Of a stretch of DNA of 64,000 nt, positions 48,801-56,819 are shown piece by piece. This DNA comes from Pseudoips prasinana (lineage: Eukaryota; Arthropoda; Insecta; Lepidoptera; Nolidae): positions 25,952,001 through 26,016,000 of the forward strand of contig OX621255.1 in NCBI GenBank assembly GCA_951640165.1, written 5' to 3'. The first letter of the stretch is position 1. Each line of letters starts with the position of its first letter. Both the position numbers and the translations under genes were made by a program. A model generated the notes under the pieces. The model was not told the origin of the DNA, made no database searches, and saw only the letters and a program-made list of their open reading frames with translations.

Positions 48801-51190
48801 GAAGTGTCTCTCGCGCAACTTCAGTTTAGAAAAAAATTATATTAGGGACCTCAATATCATTTTTGAACACCTATCCATAGATACCCCACATGTATGGGTT
48901 CGATGAAAAAAAAAAATTCGAGTTTCAGTGCTATGTATGGGGAACCCCCAAAATTATTATTATTTTTCTACTTTTGTGTGAAAATCTTAATGCGGTTCAC
49001 AGAATACATCTACTTCCCAAGTTTCAAGAGTACAGCTCTTATAGTTTCGGAAAAAGTAGCTGTGACATACGGACGGACAGACATACAGACATGACGAATC
49101 TATAAGGGTTCCGTTTTTTGCCATTTGGCTACGGAACCCTAAAAAGAAAAAATATACCTCTCCACTAGCACATTTTATTAAATAATGCTAACGGGACTTA
49201 TTTTTAGTGGTCTATGATCAAATAAATGACATTTATGCATCTAAAAAGGCACGAAAACATCAGTGGGTGAGTCCAGTTTGTACTTGGTAGGTTTTTGTAG
49301 ATGTAAGTTAGATACATAATTTTTTAAAATTACTTTTGATAGTGATTTTGATATCAGATTTATAAACAATCATGTTTAAAATAAAAAATGTAATCTACTT
49401 ACTAAAAATCCCATAAGTCAGCAGAATCATTTAGCACCTTTTCTCTTCCTTGGAAGATTTCAGGTGCAAACAGTCTATATTTGTAGTAGTTATCGATTCT
49501 TCGTTTTGTTTTCTCCATAGATCCTTTGGCTACTATTAGCATTCTTTCGACGAAGGCCCGCTCTGAAATAGTAACATTTGTAATCTAAGAATATTAGATT
49601 GTCTTACACCAGTAGCCTGATGAGCTATTAACCAATGGTTAGAATCTTGTTGCACGTTGCATTAAAAACAAATTACGATAATAACCTCCGCTTTCTCTAT
49701 ATCATCTAAACGAGTGGTAGCAAATATTGTCTTAGGTCTTAAATGATCAAAGTGACATAAAAAACACACCATCATCAGTTTACAGGATAAAGAGATGATT
49801 AGAAAATAGTCCGGAGTTTCCGCCGAATAGGTATACAATGTATCATTTTTGAAGTGAAATCTTCTTTAGAGGCGTTGAGAACTTTTTGGGTGAACAAGAA
49901 GCGTGCGTCTCAATGTGAAGTGTCAACTATTATATCGTAGATTTAGAGTTTAGATTAGAAGCATAAAATATACTTAGTTTTCACTTCTATCGGCCGATCC
50001 CAAAGACTGCCCCGCATGTTTTTTTCTCTGAGACTGTATCCTTTAATAGGTGCATTATGAGGTATCAACAAATTTTAATGGTATTTGTATCGGCTTATAT
50101 TGATGAAGAAATAATAATACAATTTACCATGTATAGGTTACAAAGAAGAAGTTTTTGAATAACCATCACATGACTCCAAAGATCAGGGATTTATTTTTTA
50201 ATAGTGATATACGAAGCTACATTTTATCTTCGTCTTTACAAATTGAGAAGTCTCTCAACTGCCTACGTTCTGCCGAGTCTATATTCAGTTTGAAGGATGT
50301 AAAAAAATGCTACCGATCAGTTTCATATTTTACAGCAAATTTTGAAAAGCTTGAGAGTAACGATCCAGTCACAATGGTGTTGAGACTTATGGCCGGTTCT
50401 AGAATAAAATGTATAACGATTTTCTTGTATGAAAAGTACGTGTATCTGCGGTTGTATAGTTATATAAGTGCAAATACATCATAAGCATGTTAAGCACTTA
50501 TATAACTATAGAACACAACACTAACTCTGAAATTATAACTGGGTTCTATTATGATTAAACATTTGTACAGACGCCAGCACATCTAGCTACCCCAATCTGT
50601 CAAATTTCCCCAATTGATAGTGAACCTTATGATTTTCTGATAAAGTTGAAAATCTATAAAATAAATTTGACAGATTAGGGTAGCTGGATGTGCTGGCGTC
50701 TTACATATTTTAAGTGCTGTGTGGCTAACGGCAAAAAATATCAGCTTCCCATTTCAGCCCGTGGGGTGCGTAGAAGTCCACCCGAGCGAATACCGCCCTG
50801 AAAACGGGCAAGTAGCATCTCTCTGTATACTATGGCCATCAAACTAAGATTTCCAACCCATCTGCCAAGCGTGGCGATTATGGCATATGCCTCCAAATGA
50901 TGGAAACCTTTGTCCAGCAGTGGACGTTGTGAAAAACTTGTGATTAAAAACTTAGAATCACATACTAAACCCCAATTTAAACCAAACTTAAATCCAACTT
51001 ATTAAACTTAGTCACGAAGAATAATATTACCTATGCCAGCATCAACTAAATGTGGTTGCTTCTGGAACCATTCGATAATGGCATCCACATCTTCTTCTAT
51101 AGTACTTTCTTTGAGCCCCAGTTCTTTTCGTATCTCCTTCACATCTTCTGCCGTGAACGGGTATATGGGATGCACGTCGTCCAAAGACAT
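39668..51190 (-). CDS. Gene B: CRAL-TRIO domain lipid-transfer protein
   Basis: Complement of the join 51190-51031, 49562-49403, 43935-43821, 42006-41875, 41333-41120, 39816-39668: 930 nt, 309 aa. Introns are all GT/AG, phases 1, 2, 0, 0, 1. Residues about 15-75 form CRAL-TRIO-N (AEDVKEIRKELGL, IIEWFQKQPHL, RMLIVAKGSMEKTKRRIDNY). Residues about 95-255 form the ligand domain: YKGHRVTVIKITD, GDIWVLDLKNATFGHVL, LRINTIHVLNATN, then YLPKDFGG (244-251). The C-terminus is GSFRKLDFD. Typical length; no signal peptide or membrane helix, so cytosolic. Function (carrier of a small hydrophobic molecule) comes from the family; ligand unknown. The start ATG is the first three bases of its exon, immediately after the acceptor TTTCTAG, implying a non-coding first exon (candidate 62526-62378). 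Confidence 0.9.
39925..40035 (+). mobile_element. SINE-E (5S-derived) fragment
   Basis: GATGCTCTTACTGGTCCATA, TTAAATAAATAGGCTCGCGG and TTCGGAAGGCACGTAAAACT match the 5' part of SINE-E with a deletion in the 5S region. Confidence 0.5.
40036..40290. repeat. Inverted repeat made of RTE 3'-end sequence
   Basis: Arms 40133-40184 and 40201-40252 (~52 bp, inverted, with mismatches, about 16-base loop) both match the RTE C-terminal block encoding 'RPxTRWTDDL'. Left of it, 40060-40110 is reverse RTE sequence. Lies in gene B intron 5. Confidence 0.8.
40515..40800 (+). mobile_element. SINE-E (5S-derived) copy containing a complex hairpin
   Basis: Flanks AGTCCGTAGAAGGAGGACCG, GAAGACACGTTAAGCACGG and GTTGTAGTTATTAGACAGCA belong to SINE-E. 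Its distal part (TAACTACTGCTTATACG) resumes after 40776. Between them lies a hairpin at 40665-40776. Confidence 0.7.
40665..40776. repeat. Perfect hairpin plus second inverted copy
   Basis: Arms 40665-40688 and 40704-40727 are exact 24-bp complements around a 15-base loop. 40741-40776 is a perfect 36-bp inverse copy of 40684-40719, so the unit is present in both orientations within 112 bp. Confidence 0.9.
40845..41060 (-). mobile_element. SINE-G copy
   Basis: On the minus strand: CATCCCGTGGGGGGCGTAGA, GACGTCTCTCTGAGTACTAT, ATCGCCAACCCGTCTGCC, then GGAGGCTTTGGTCCAGCAGT. Lies within gene B intron 5, in the same sense as the gene. Confidence 0.8.
41120..41333 (-). CDS. Gene B coding exon 5 (core of lipid-binding domain)
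   Basis: Acceptor TTAAATTTCAG, donor GTATGCAA; residues 190-260 plus one base. EGLGLRINTIHVLNATNLLN aligns with gene [21 protein letters not shown], the phase-0 intron before it is at the same place, and HKHLPTRYLPKDFGG carries the signature. Confidence 0.92.
41425..41508. mobile_element. MITE-P copy, centre deleted
   Basis: GTACAGACGCCAGCACATCC at left and its complement GGATGTGCTGGCGTCTGTAC at right, only about 84 bp in total: nearly pure terminal inverted repeats. Confidence 0.85.
41509..41874. other. Unassigned intronic DNA (gene B intron 4)
   Basis: AT-rich; nothing recognised besides the end of MITE-P at its border. Confidence 0.35.
41875..42006 (-). CDS. Gene B coding exon 4 (lipid-binding domain)
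   Basis: Acceptor TTTCTTTCAG, donor GTAAGTGT; residues 146-189, phase 0 at both ends. LGDIRMKHDYFLGDIWVLDL then KNATFGHVLRLSPTIMQKSA. Gene A has no intron at this exon's upstream border. Confidence 0.92.
42286..42428. mobile_element. MITE-P copy, full length
   Basis: GTACTGACGCCAGCACATCA ... GCTGGCGTCTGTAC, 143 bp, with internal AATTGAAAGTGAACCTTATG. The best intact member together with 50567-50702. Confidence 0.85.
42540..42735 (+). pseudogene. RTE LINE 3' end
   Basis: TCTCCAATGGCGACCACGAA, CGTACAAGGTGGACCGATGA, ATTGTGGAGATCTTTGGGGA and a GATGATGATGAT end: RTE C-terminus plus tail, frameshifted. Confidence 0.8.
42890..43015 (+). pseudogene. RTE LINE 3' end, second copy
   Basis: CGCTGGATGCGGATAGCGCA to TTTGTCCAGCTGTGGACGTC and GATATGATGATGA. 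Confidence 0.75.
43085..43440 (+). mobile_element. SINE-D copy, head degraded
   Basis: GAGCTCAACCGCAAACAATG to GGTCGGTTTTATGGAAAG, then the SINE-D body (TCTTCTCGGTCGTATTGAAT, CATTGGATTACGAGAGTGAA, TTGCGCACACTCTTCTGCGC). Confidence 0.65.
43469..43694 (+). mobile_element. Helitron-like element (226 bp)
   Basis: Starts TCTATCTAATCATATTATGA and ends GGCGGGAACTGCTAG before T. The terminal hairpin is less GC-rich than in the others. It ends about 130 bp from the gene B exon 3 donor. Confidence 0.7.
43705..43790 (-). pseudogene. RTE LINE 3' tail
   Basis: CATCATCATCATATCAGCCG then GACGTCCACTGCTAGACGAA on the plus strand; only the terminal ~85 bp, lying 31 bp from gene B exon 3. Confidence 0.75.
43821..43935 (-). 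CDS. Gene B coding exon 3 (start of lipid-binding domain)
   Basis: Acceptor GTTTCATTCCAG, donor GTAAATAT; residue 107 (split Y) to 145. LQVTMPKLYKGHRVTVIKIT then DTNPSSFSDEVFMRNTFM. At 115 nt it is the shortest coding exon in gene B. Confidence 0.9.
44019..44073. repeat. Perfect 20-bp-stem hairpin
   Basis: 44019-44038 and 44054-44073 are exact complements (AATGAAATGCGGGCAGAGAG) around a 15-base loop. Unique in the window; lies in gene B intron 2. Confidence 0.9.
44160..44260 (-). mobile_element. RTE-like tail fragment
   Basis: ATCATGTCAGCCGAAAAATG and TCCACTGCTGGACAAACGCC: reverse RTE 3' end, short. Confidence 0.5.
44261..44789. other. Unassigned intronic DNA
   Basis: A moderately GC-balanced block near 44310-44460 is followed by very AT-rich sequence. 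No ORF, RNA or repeat that I can name. Confidence 0.35.
44790..45000. mobile_element. MITE-S copy with GC-rich expansion
   Basis: Same left end and core as 35518-35688, but with an extra ~60-70 bp containing three GTGGCGACGC-type motifs and the self-complementary GTGGCGACGCG/CGCGTCGCCAC. The right terminal inverted repeat is absent. Confidence 0.7.
45262..45522 (-). mobile_element. SINE-B copy, full
   Basis: Minus strand: GTTGGCGTGGTTGGCAAACA head, GGGTTCGAATCCCACCCAGG B-box, CTCTGCTTAGTTTGGGATCA tail. Confidence 0.85.
45750..45955 (+). mobile_element. SINE-G copy
   Basis: CATCCCGTGGGGGGCGTAGT to AATATTTTGGAAAGAGCTAT and CGTCATTCGGCTGAATATC. Confidence 0.7.
45956..46214. other. Unassigned intronic DNA
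   Basis: AT-rich; nothing supported. Confidence 0.3.
46215..46446 (-). mobile_element. SINE-A copy
   Basis: Minus-strand SINE-A with an intact head; body lacks GCTTGTACTATGGGTACC. Confidence 0.8.
46480..46725 (+). mobile_element. SINE-G variant
   Basis: GTGTGGTTTCCAGCTTAGAA, CATACCATCCCGTGGGTATC, AAGGCGATTAAGGGATACAT and a GGGGAGGCCGTTGTACAGCC end; same sub-type as 36885-37150. Confidence 0.7.
46785..46935 (+). mobile_element. SINE-A, 5'-truncated
   Basis: Only the body, from TATTTGTTTCTGAATCATGG to GACATTGTCCCTAAATATTA; no tRNA-like head. Confidence 0.8.
46990..47200 (-). mobile_element. SINE-C copy
   Basis: Minus-strand head GTGTCGCAGCGGTTAATACA, ACCCATAAATAGTTGTTCTA body and CCGCCATACAGGGATAAGAC end. 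Confidence 0.75.
47215..47715 (+). pseudogene. LINE ORF2 C-terminus and 3' UTR
   Basis: Frame 47247-47489 reads HKYSMRHKDRLRPVSRHLEK, AMAPAVYNRLPEDVRK and SRNAFKYKTKKWLVEQTFYQ, the usual end of CR1/Jockey-type ORF2 ('YN-LP...F---LK-WL'). The 3' UTR ends at CCAATAAAATGTATATAATA. 5'-truncated. Confidence 0.75.
47716..48083. other. Unassigned intronic DNA
   Basis: AT-rich; nothing supported. Confidence 0.3.
48084..48321 (-). mobile_element. SINE-A copy
   Basis: Minus-strand SINE-A with head and B-box GGTTCGAATCC intact. Confidence 0.85.
48385..48552 (+). mobile_element. SINE-F copy
   Basis: CAGAGTCGAGGTTCGAACCC, GGTGCCCTCCGACGCGGGTA and TATAGTCCGGTGAAGCAGTA. Immediately followed by an R-element. 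Confidence 0.65.
48553..49146 (+). repeat. R-element copy
   Basis: Nearly complete: AAACCGGCCAAGTCCGAGTC start, G-run at about 48773-48782, GACGGACAGACATACAGACA tract and a TGCCATTTGGCTACGGAACC end. Confidence 0.8.
49147..49402. other. Unassigned intronic DNA (gene B intron 2)
   Basis: Nothing recognised up to the gene B exon 2 donor. Confidence 0.3.
49403..49562 (-). CDS. Gene B coding exon 2 (CRAL-TRIO-N)
   Basis: Acceptor TTACTATTTCAG, donor GTAAGTAG; residues 54-106 plus two bases (phase 2). ERAFVERMLIVAKGSMEKTK then RRIDNYYKYRLFAPEIFQGR. Without splicing, the junction would read TAG. Confidence 0.9.
49563..50566. other. Gene B intron 1 sequence with one orphan plus-strand ORF
   Basis: A 109-residue frame (50155-50484, +) begins NNHHMTPKIRDLFFNSDIRS and looks like no family I know. 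It lies antisense within gene B intron 1 and ends next to an AT-rich inverted TTATATAAGTGC pair (50460-50510). It could be transposon debris; no evidence of expression. Confidence 0.35.
50567..50702. mobile_element. MITE-P copy, full length
   Basis: AGACGCCAGCACATCTAGCT ... AGCTGGATGTGCTGGCGTC with the shared centre (TTGATAGTGAACCTTATG). About 136-142 bp. Confidence 0.85.
50715..50935 (+). mobile_element. SINE-G copy
   Basis: CATTTCAGCCCGTGGGGTGC, GCGAATACCGCCCTGAAAAC and ACCTTTGTCCAGCAGTGGAC; about 95 bp before gene B coding exon 1 on the intron side. Confidence 0.7.
51031..51190 (-). CDS. Gene B coding exon 1 (start codon at exon edge)
   Basis: MSLDDVHPIYPFTAEDVKEI ... IIEWFQKQPHLVDAGI, 53 codons plus one base, donor GTAATATT (phase 1). 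The ATG at 51190-51188 follows the acceptor CTATTTCTAG directly. The start is chosen because the reading frame and family length fit and the candidate leader exon has no ATG. Confidence 0.88.
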
Positions 51191-51324
51191 CTAGAAATAG
51201 AAAAATATTTGAAATTTCAATAACTCAAAAAAAAAGTTTATGCAATTTTTTCGAAAGTTTGCAAATCTTGACGTATATTGCCAGACTTATAATATCCTGC
51301 AAACATTTTCTAATTAAACTTCGA

Positions 51325-51412
51325 TAGACAACTGCCGCGCCAGTGTAATTGTCCGGTGAAGCAATGAAACCCTCTTGGACTAGACTAACTACAAACGTCA
51401 TCTATACACATA
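51325..51412 (+). mobile_element. SINE-F tail fragment
   Basis: TAATTGTCCGGTGAAGCAAT and ACTAACTACAAACGTCA match the end of SINE-F; very short. Confidence 0.4.
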
Positions 51413-51515
51413 AATAAAATTGGAGTGTCTGTTTGTAATATTGAAATAACCGGTTTTTACTACATAAATATGAATATATATACGGTAAGTACATACACCA
51501 AAATAACATTTTTTA
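51401..51515 (+). mobile_element. Helitron 5' fragment
   Basis: TCTATACACATAAATAAAAT to CCAAAATAACATTTTTTA duplicates the first ~110 bp of the Helitron at 37210-37527, then stops. No CTAG end. Confidence 0.75.
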
Positions 51516-51639
51516 AATAGCGAGCGAAAACCGCTTGTAAATTGTCAGCACGTGTTTGTTTTCTAGGTACAGATAGATATTTGGATATACAGCTTATATA
51601 AAATCATTTAGCAATAACATTTAATTTCTATTTATAAAA

Positions 51640-52110
51640 ACCAATCCAGAGCTTTTTGAAACACTTGGCTCAATTGAACGGAATCAACGTATTAATTCCA
51701 GGTTAAGAATGGGCAGGGTAAAAACTAGTCTGATGCATAGAAATGTTTTCTGTATGGCGTATCGCGGTCATAATAAGATACCAAAAGCCATCAAACAATT
51801 AAAATTAAAATTATTACAAAAAATGAGGGAGTTTTTAGTAAGCCAATGTTATTATTCGGTCACAAAATTTATTAATGACACTAAGATATAACTTTTATTG
51901 GTTTCGTTTACCGTATTATTATGTGACATAGTTGAGTGACTTTTTTCCATTGTAGATTACAAATTAATTCAATTTATTTTAATTTATTGTGACCATATTG
52001 TGTAAAACTTGTTTTTGTATTATGTTCTATGTTTTTGATTTTGTTATAGACTGATTCTATTTTGTGATTTAAGATTATTAATTAATTCAGTTTATTTATG
52101 ACTATACTGT
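51640..52110 (+). pseudogene. Probable LINE-like C-terminal remnant
   Basis: Frame with NQRINSRLRMGRVKTSLMHR then HNKIPKAIKQLKLKLLQKMR and a long AT-rich 3' UTR. The basic, lysine-rich end resembles retroelement C-termini, but I cannot name the clade. Confidence 0.4.
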
Positions 52111-52194
52111 ATGTAAAACTATATTTGTACCTATTATGTGGTGTCAGACAGGTGAGAAGTACCCTAAACCGGCGAGCATGTATAAAGAATATAA

Positions 52195-52300
52195 TGACAG
52201 AAATCGAAGCAAAAGACGTTTGCAAAGATGGTGACAAATAGAAATCCGTTGTCTCTGCCTACCCCTCTGGGAAACAGGCGTGAGTCTATGTATGTATGTA
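52195..52300 (+). mobile_element. LINE 3' tail
   Basis: AAAAGACGTTTGCAAAGATG, TCTCTGCCTACCCCTCTGGG and TATGTATGTATG; twin of 25608-25690. Encodes a degraded '(W)[13 protein letters not shown]' ending. Confidence 0.65.
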
Positions 52301-52779
52301 GTGTCAATATTAACATTTGCATGCCTATAGGTAGAACGCAGGGTTCTATTATTTTTATATAACATCCTTTTATCTGTACCTGTATTCAGTAAATTAATAA
52401 ATAATTGATTGATTGATTTAGTTACTTAGCTAGCTTAATTATTGTCAAAGTCGAAATTTATAGTTTTAGATATATTTGATTACATTTGTCTGAATGGTTC
52501 TGGTAAGAGTTAAATATTGAATATACGCTACCATCGGATCCAATGCGCCGCAAGTTATAAAGGAATATAAAAAAATAATATAATAAAATACTTTTCAAAA
52601 TCAGTTCACAAACAACGCAGAGATAATTAAATTAAGTAATATATTTACATAAAAAAATAAATAAATAGACCGTCGCGTCGAAGTGATATTATCACAGCGG
52701 TTGAAATATTTATACAGGGTTACTTGTAAAACACTAACAACCTCGCATGTGGTTGTTCTTCAACTTTTGATTATTTAAT
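52301..52779. other. AT-rich DNA in gene B leader intron
   Basis: Nothing recognised. Confidence 0.3.
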
Positions 52780-52950
52780 AAACTTCATTTTCGCACAAAA
52801 ATAAGTTATATTTTCATTTTTTTTATAACTTTATGCACATCAAATGGTAGAAAGGCGGACTTAAAGCCCAAGGCATTTTCTGCCAGTCAACCTTAGGGTG
52901 GTGCAGAGATAGCATGGTAGGTGCACGGATGATAAAATTATCAAAATGTA
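52780..52950 (-). mobile_element. LINE 3' UTR fragment
   Basis: On the minus strand GGTTGACTGGCAGAAAATGC and AAGTCCGCCTTTCTACCATT, a common lepidopteran LINE 3' UTR; a second copy is at 53395-53540. Confidence 0.6.
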
Positions 52951-53094
52951 AGAAAGTAGAGGCTATACTAAGCGACTTCCAAAGTACTGGACAACACAAT
53001 ATTATACTATACTATACAATACTATATTATTCAATACTATACTATGTGATACTATACTATAAAATCCGATCATGAACCATATATTTATTTATAA

Positions 53095-53540
53095 CTGGGA
53101 GGTTTCTGCTAACAATTTGCGAAGTTAATGCTCACGAACTTTTCTTTTAAATGAGATGCGACTCTTGGCCATCCTGATTTCGAGAGGTAATGCATTCCAC
53201 TGAAGAATTGAGTTTTCCACTTGAATGTTCAAAAAACTCTACGCGCATCATTGATATTACATAGATATTCCCTTGCGAGGGCGCGGTAGTTGTTTTCATG
53301 ATTCTCTGATAGATATTCCCTCGGGACGTCTTTTACGCCCCCACGGGATGAGATGGGGTGATGATATTACATCCCGTCAGCCACACAGCAAATATTATTA
53401 TTTATTATTTTATTTTAAACTTTATGCACAACAATGTACAAAGGCGGACTTAATGTCGAAGGCAGACTTAATGTCGAAGGCATTATCTGCCAGTCAACCT
53501 TGGTATGATGCAGAGATTACATGGTAGGAGCACTAAGAGC
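53095..53540 (-). mobile_element. LINE ORF tail, SINE-G fragment and 3' UTR
   Basis: 53100-53230 resembles an ORF2 end in reverse. 53300-53390 is SINE-G (minus; ATCCCGTGGGGGCGTAAAAG). 53395-53540 repeats the 3' UTR seen at 52780 (GGTTGACTGGCAGATAATGC) with a duplicated CTTAATGTCGAAGGCA block. Confidence 0.5.
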
Positions 53541-54071
53541 TTAAAAATGTGGATACTTCATACAATTACATAAAATACACAATACCTATATTATAATATA
53601 CTAATATATATCCATATATATACTATACATATACATATAAATAATACAAATAAATAAAATAATACTAATGTGATGATTCTGCCAATAACTTTTTGGTTAT
53701 AATTATGCTCCCGAGTTTTCTTTTTGAAAGAATACAACTTTTAGTTATGACGGTCAATTATGCTAAAATTGCATTGTAAAACATAATAGGACCGGATTAT
53801 ATTAGATTTATCCAAACTAATATTACCATAGCCTGAAATATGTATTTAATAACCCCAAGGTAAGCTATTGCTTAAAATTGTAGCAATTAATTATCTTTCT
53901 TCGGAGGAAGGGTCCGGTAATAAATCTTTCGCAAAATCTTAGTTATTCATCTAATTTAATGATAGTATTAGACGGGGTTAGTAAGAGGGGTCATAAAACT
54001 CACAGAAATGAAATTTCAGAGCTGCTGTTAAATAATATATTTTTTAAGACTTCTCTCAAGTACGTTTTGTG
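53541..54071. other. Unassigned AT-rich DNA
   Basis: Simple TA/ATATAC-rich stretches (53590-53660); nothing else. Confidence 0.3.
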
Positions 54072-54305
54072 CTTTTTAGGGTTCCGTAGCCAAATGGCAA
54101 AAAACGGAACGCTTATAGATTCGTCATGTCTGTCTGTCTGTCTGTCTATCTGTCCGTCCGTATGTGACAGCCACTTTTTTCCGTAACTATAAGAGCTGCA
54201 CTGTTGACACTTGGTACGTAGATGTATACTGTCAACTGCATTACGATTTTCACACAAAAAATTGAAAACGAATAATAATTTTGGGGGTTCGCCATACATA
54301 GAATT

Positions 54306-54429
54306 CTCTTCCACCTAACATCCGCAATAGCAATACAATAACATTATTTAAAAAACGAGTGAAAGAACATTTTCTCTTAACCTCATCCTGATAATAGTAT
54401 GTATATGTAGTATATTATATTGCCCTTAT

Positions 54430-54509
<80 letters not shown>

Positions 54510-54750
54510 CCCTTATAGGTATCTGTGTATTATTAGTATGTAGTGTATACATACACTTTGTTTGTAGTATATAGTAGCGTAAACTACACATAATATGCTC
54601 TTTTCTAGTTAGTTTCTCCTCTCGCGGGTCTGCTGGAAGAATATCTATTGAAATAAGCAGTACCTTCGTACAATCTTTTCCTTGTATTATTTATTGTTAT
54701 TATGTTTTTATTTATGTGTACATAAATTTTTAAATAAAAAAAATAAAAAA
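54306..54750 (+). pseudogene. LINE 3' end carrying a long (TA)n tract
   Basis: LPPNIRNSNTITLFKKRVKE then HFLLTSS-stop: the ORF2 terminus of a CR1/L2-like LINE. Its 3' UTR contains a dinucleotide TA array and an A-rich end (AAATAAAAAAAATAAAAAAA). Confidence 0.75.
54427..54507. repeat. (TA)n microsatellite
   Basis: About 80 bp of nearly pure TA with one AAA interruption, inside the LINE 3' UTR. Confidence 0.95.
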
Positions 54751-55115
54751 AAATAGAACTGAAACTCAAAAAATGTTTTTTCATCGTACCCATATATCTA
54801 TCATCTAAGGATTGAGGTTCCTAATATCCTTTTTTTCTAAACTGAATAGTTTGCGCGAGAGACACTTCCAAATTGGAAAAATGAGTGTCCCCCCCCTGTA
54901 ACTTCTAAAATAAGAGAAAGATAAAACTAAAAAAAACATATGATGTACATTACCATGTAAACTAACAACGAAAATTGGTTTGAACGAGATCTAGTAAGTA
55001 GTTTTTTTTTATACGTCATAAATCGTAAATTGCAATTTACCTTTTATTCAATCAACTGAAATATTTGCTGCTGCGGAACCCTTCATAGGCAAGTCCGACT
55101 CGCACTTGGTCGATT

Positions 55116-56819
55116 TTTTTCTGTAGTTTTTCCAACCGTGAGACAGAATTATACTACGAGTTTAATTAATTCTGGCTCACGGTTTTCATTACGTCAGAAA
55201 TTTCTCCTTACATCAGTTTTCGATATTTTTCTCGTTCCGTTGAACATTTCTGATTCAGTTTTTTTTGTGATAACTAATTAGCTTAACACCCTAACAAGTA
55301 TGGTTTATCTAATCATTGCAGAGCTGACTTAGAATTTGACATTGCAGAGCTGACTTTTTATTTTGAGCTCAGGGCTCATAAATTTTCAAAGTATAAAAAA
55401 AACGCAAAAACGTAGAACATACATGGGGGTGATTCGGATACTCCTCATCATCAAGTATGTAAATTTTGCGTTTGAACCTATATATATATATATATATATC
55501 CTTGGCCACCCTATATATATTTTTTTCTAGAACAACAGTTAATTGTTTCATTTTACAAGCAAACGCATAAAGTTTAAGTGTTATCGGAAATTAATACGAA
55601 TGATAGACATGTATGGCTTTCGATAATTATCAGGTAAATAAACGATAGTTACCGTCTTTTAATCATATTATAATTAATAATTATAAGAGCAAGAGTTCCT
55701 AATAATAATTTGTAGTTTATTTGTTATTACAATAGTTAATGATTAATCTTAGAAAACCTTACTTTCAATGTACCTACAATTGTTAAATGTTTTACAATTA
55801 TTGATCATTTATAGTATCTTAAATATTACTATATATATATTGTTATCTTTATATTTCTATTTATAACTATATTATATTTATTACTAGTGATTTAAAACTC
55901 ATTCTAAAATGTGATTATCAAATTATAAGACTGTCATAAAAACCCTTAAAAATTGCTTTTTTAGTTATAAGCTAAACATTAATGATAAGTCATAGAAAGT
56001 CTCATTTTCATTGATATTATAATTGTTAAAGCTTTTAAAATTGTTGATTATTTTATTCATGATTGACGATAATTATTTCTACGGCGATTGTATATTATTT
56101 TATTATTATACGATTTAATCTTTTCTATTTATACTTAACAAATTCTTATTCTTTATTATATCCACACTAACACTTTTGCTACTGATTGTACCTTTGAGGT
56201 ACTAAAGTGGGAAGAGTTGCGAAATGAAAATATTATGAATTTTGATGTTCTGCAAGTCGTCCCAAATGGGCCGTAGGCATGTAGGACGAACTGAGGAATC
56301 ACTCCCTTTTATTTATTTATTGCTTTGTTAGTTTATCGGTAGAACTCTAAAGCAAACGATGTGAACTGGAATTTTCTGTCTAGACTACCTGGAGTTCGGA
56401 ACATGGCGTGTTATACAACCGTACCCTGAAGCTCGCAAAGCCGTCGGTTTAGTATTTAACCTTGTTCTGGTAGTGATTTTACAAATATGACGTCTCTTAA
56501 TGATGTACTTAATGCCTAGCAAAACTGATAATTATCAAAAGCCGTCAGTAATGTCATAAAAATAGATTTTTCACACCAAACTTTTTTTCGATCATTAACG
56601 TACGTACCCTGTTTGTATCAGGCCGGTAAAAACAGCCTTTAGCCGTGAAGCGATCTTCATTTGTTTCACTCGTTTTATTCTTCTTAGAATTTCAAACACA
56701 GAACAACAATTAATCATTTTAAGATGAATTGTCTTTTAAGCAATATCACGTCAACACACAGTCTTTTATAAAAACAAAAATATATTATTGCTTCTAATTA
56801 AAAATATATATACCTATGA
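55116..56819. other. AT-rich DNA in gene B leader intron
   Basis: 1.7 kb with no supported gene or repeat. A short TA run lies near 55478-55500. Isolated open frames are low-complexity. Confidence 0.4.

Larger units (their letters stand above)
54072..55115 (-). repeat. R-element copy split by a LINE insertion
   Basis: 3' part at 54072-54305 (GTTCCGTAGCCAAATGGCAA, TGTCTGTCTGTCTGTCTATC on +) and 5' part at about 54750-55115 (C-run near 54890, GCAAGTCCGACTCGCACTTG). The two halves rejoin at the CATACATAGAA...ACTGAAACTC position seen in intact copies. Between them is a LINE 3' end. Confidence 0.8.

Noticed and set aside
50155..50484. 109-residue ORF as a gene nested in gene B
   Set aside because: No recognisable domain, promoter or splice context; mentioned only in the intron description.
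54427..54507. Centromeric or telomeric satellite
   Set aside because: Simple TA microsatellite within a LINE 3' UTR; no long satellite unit.
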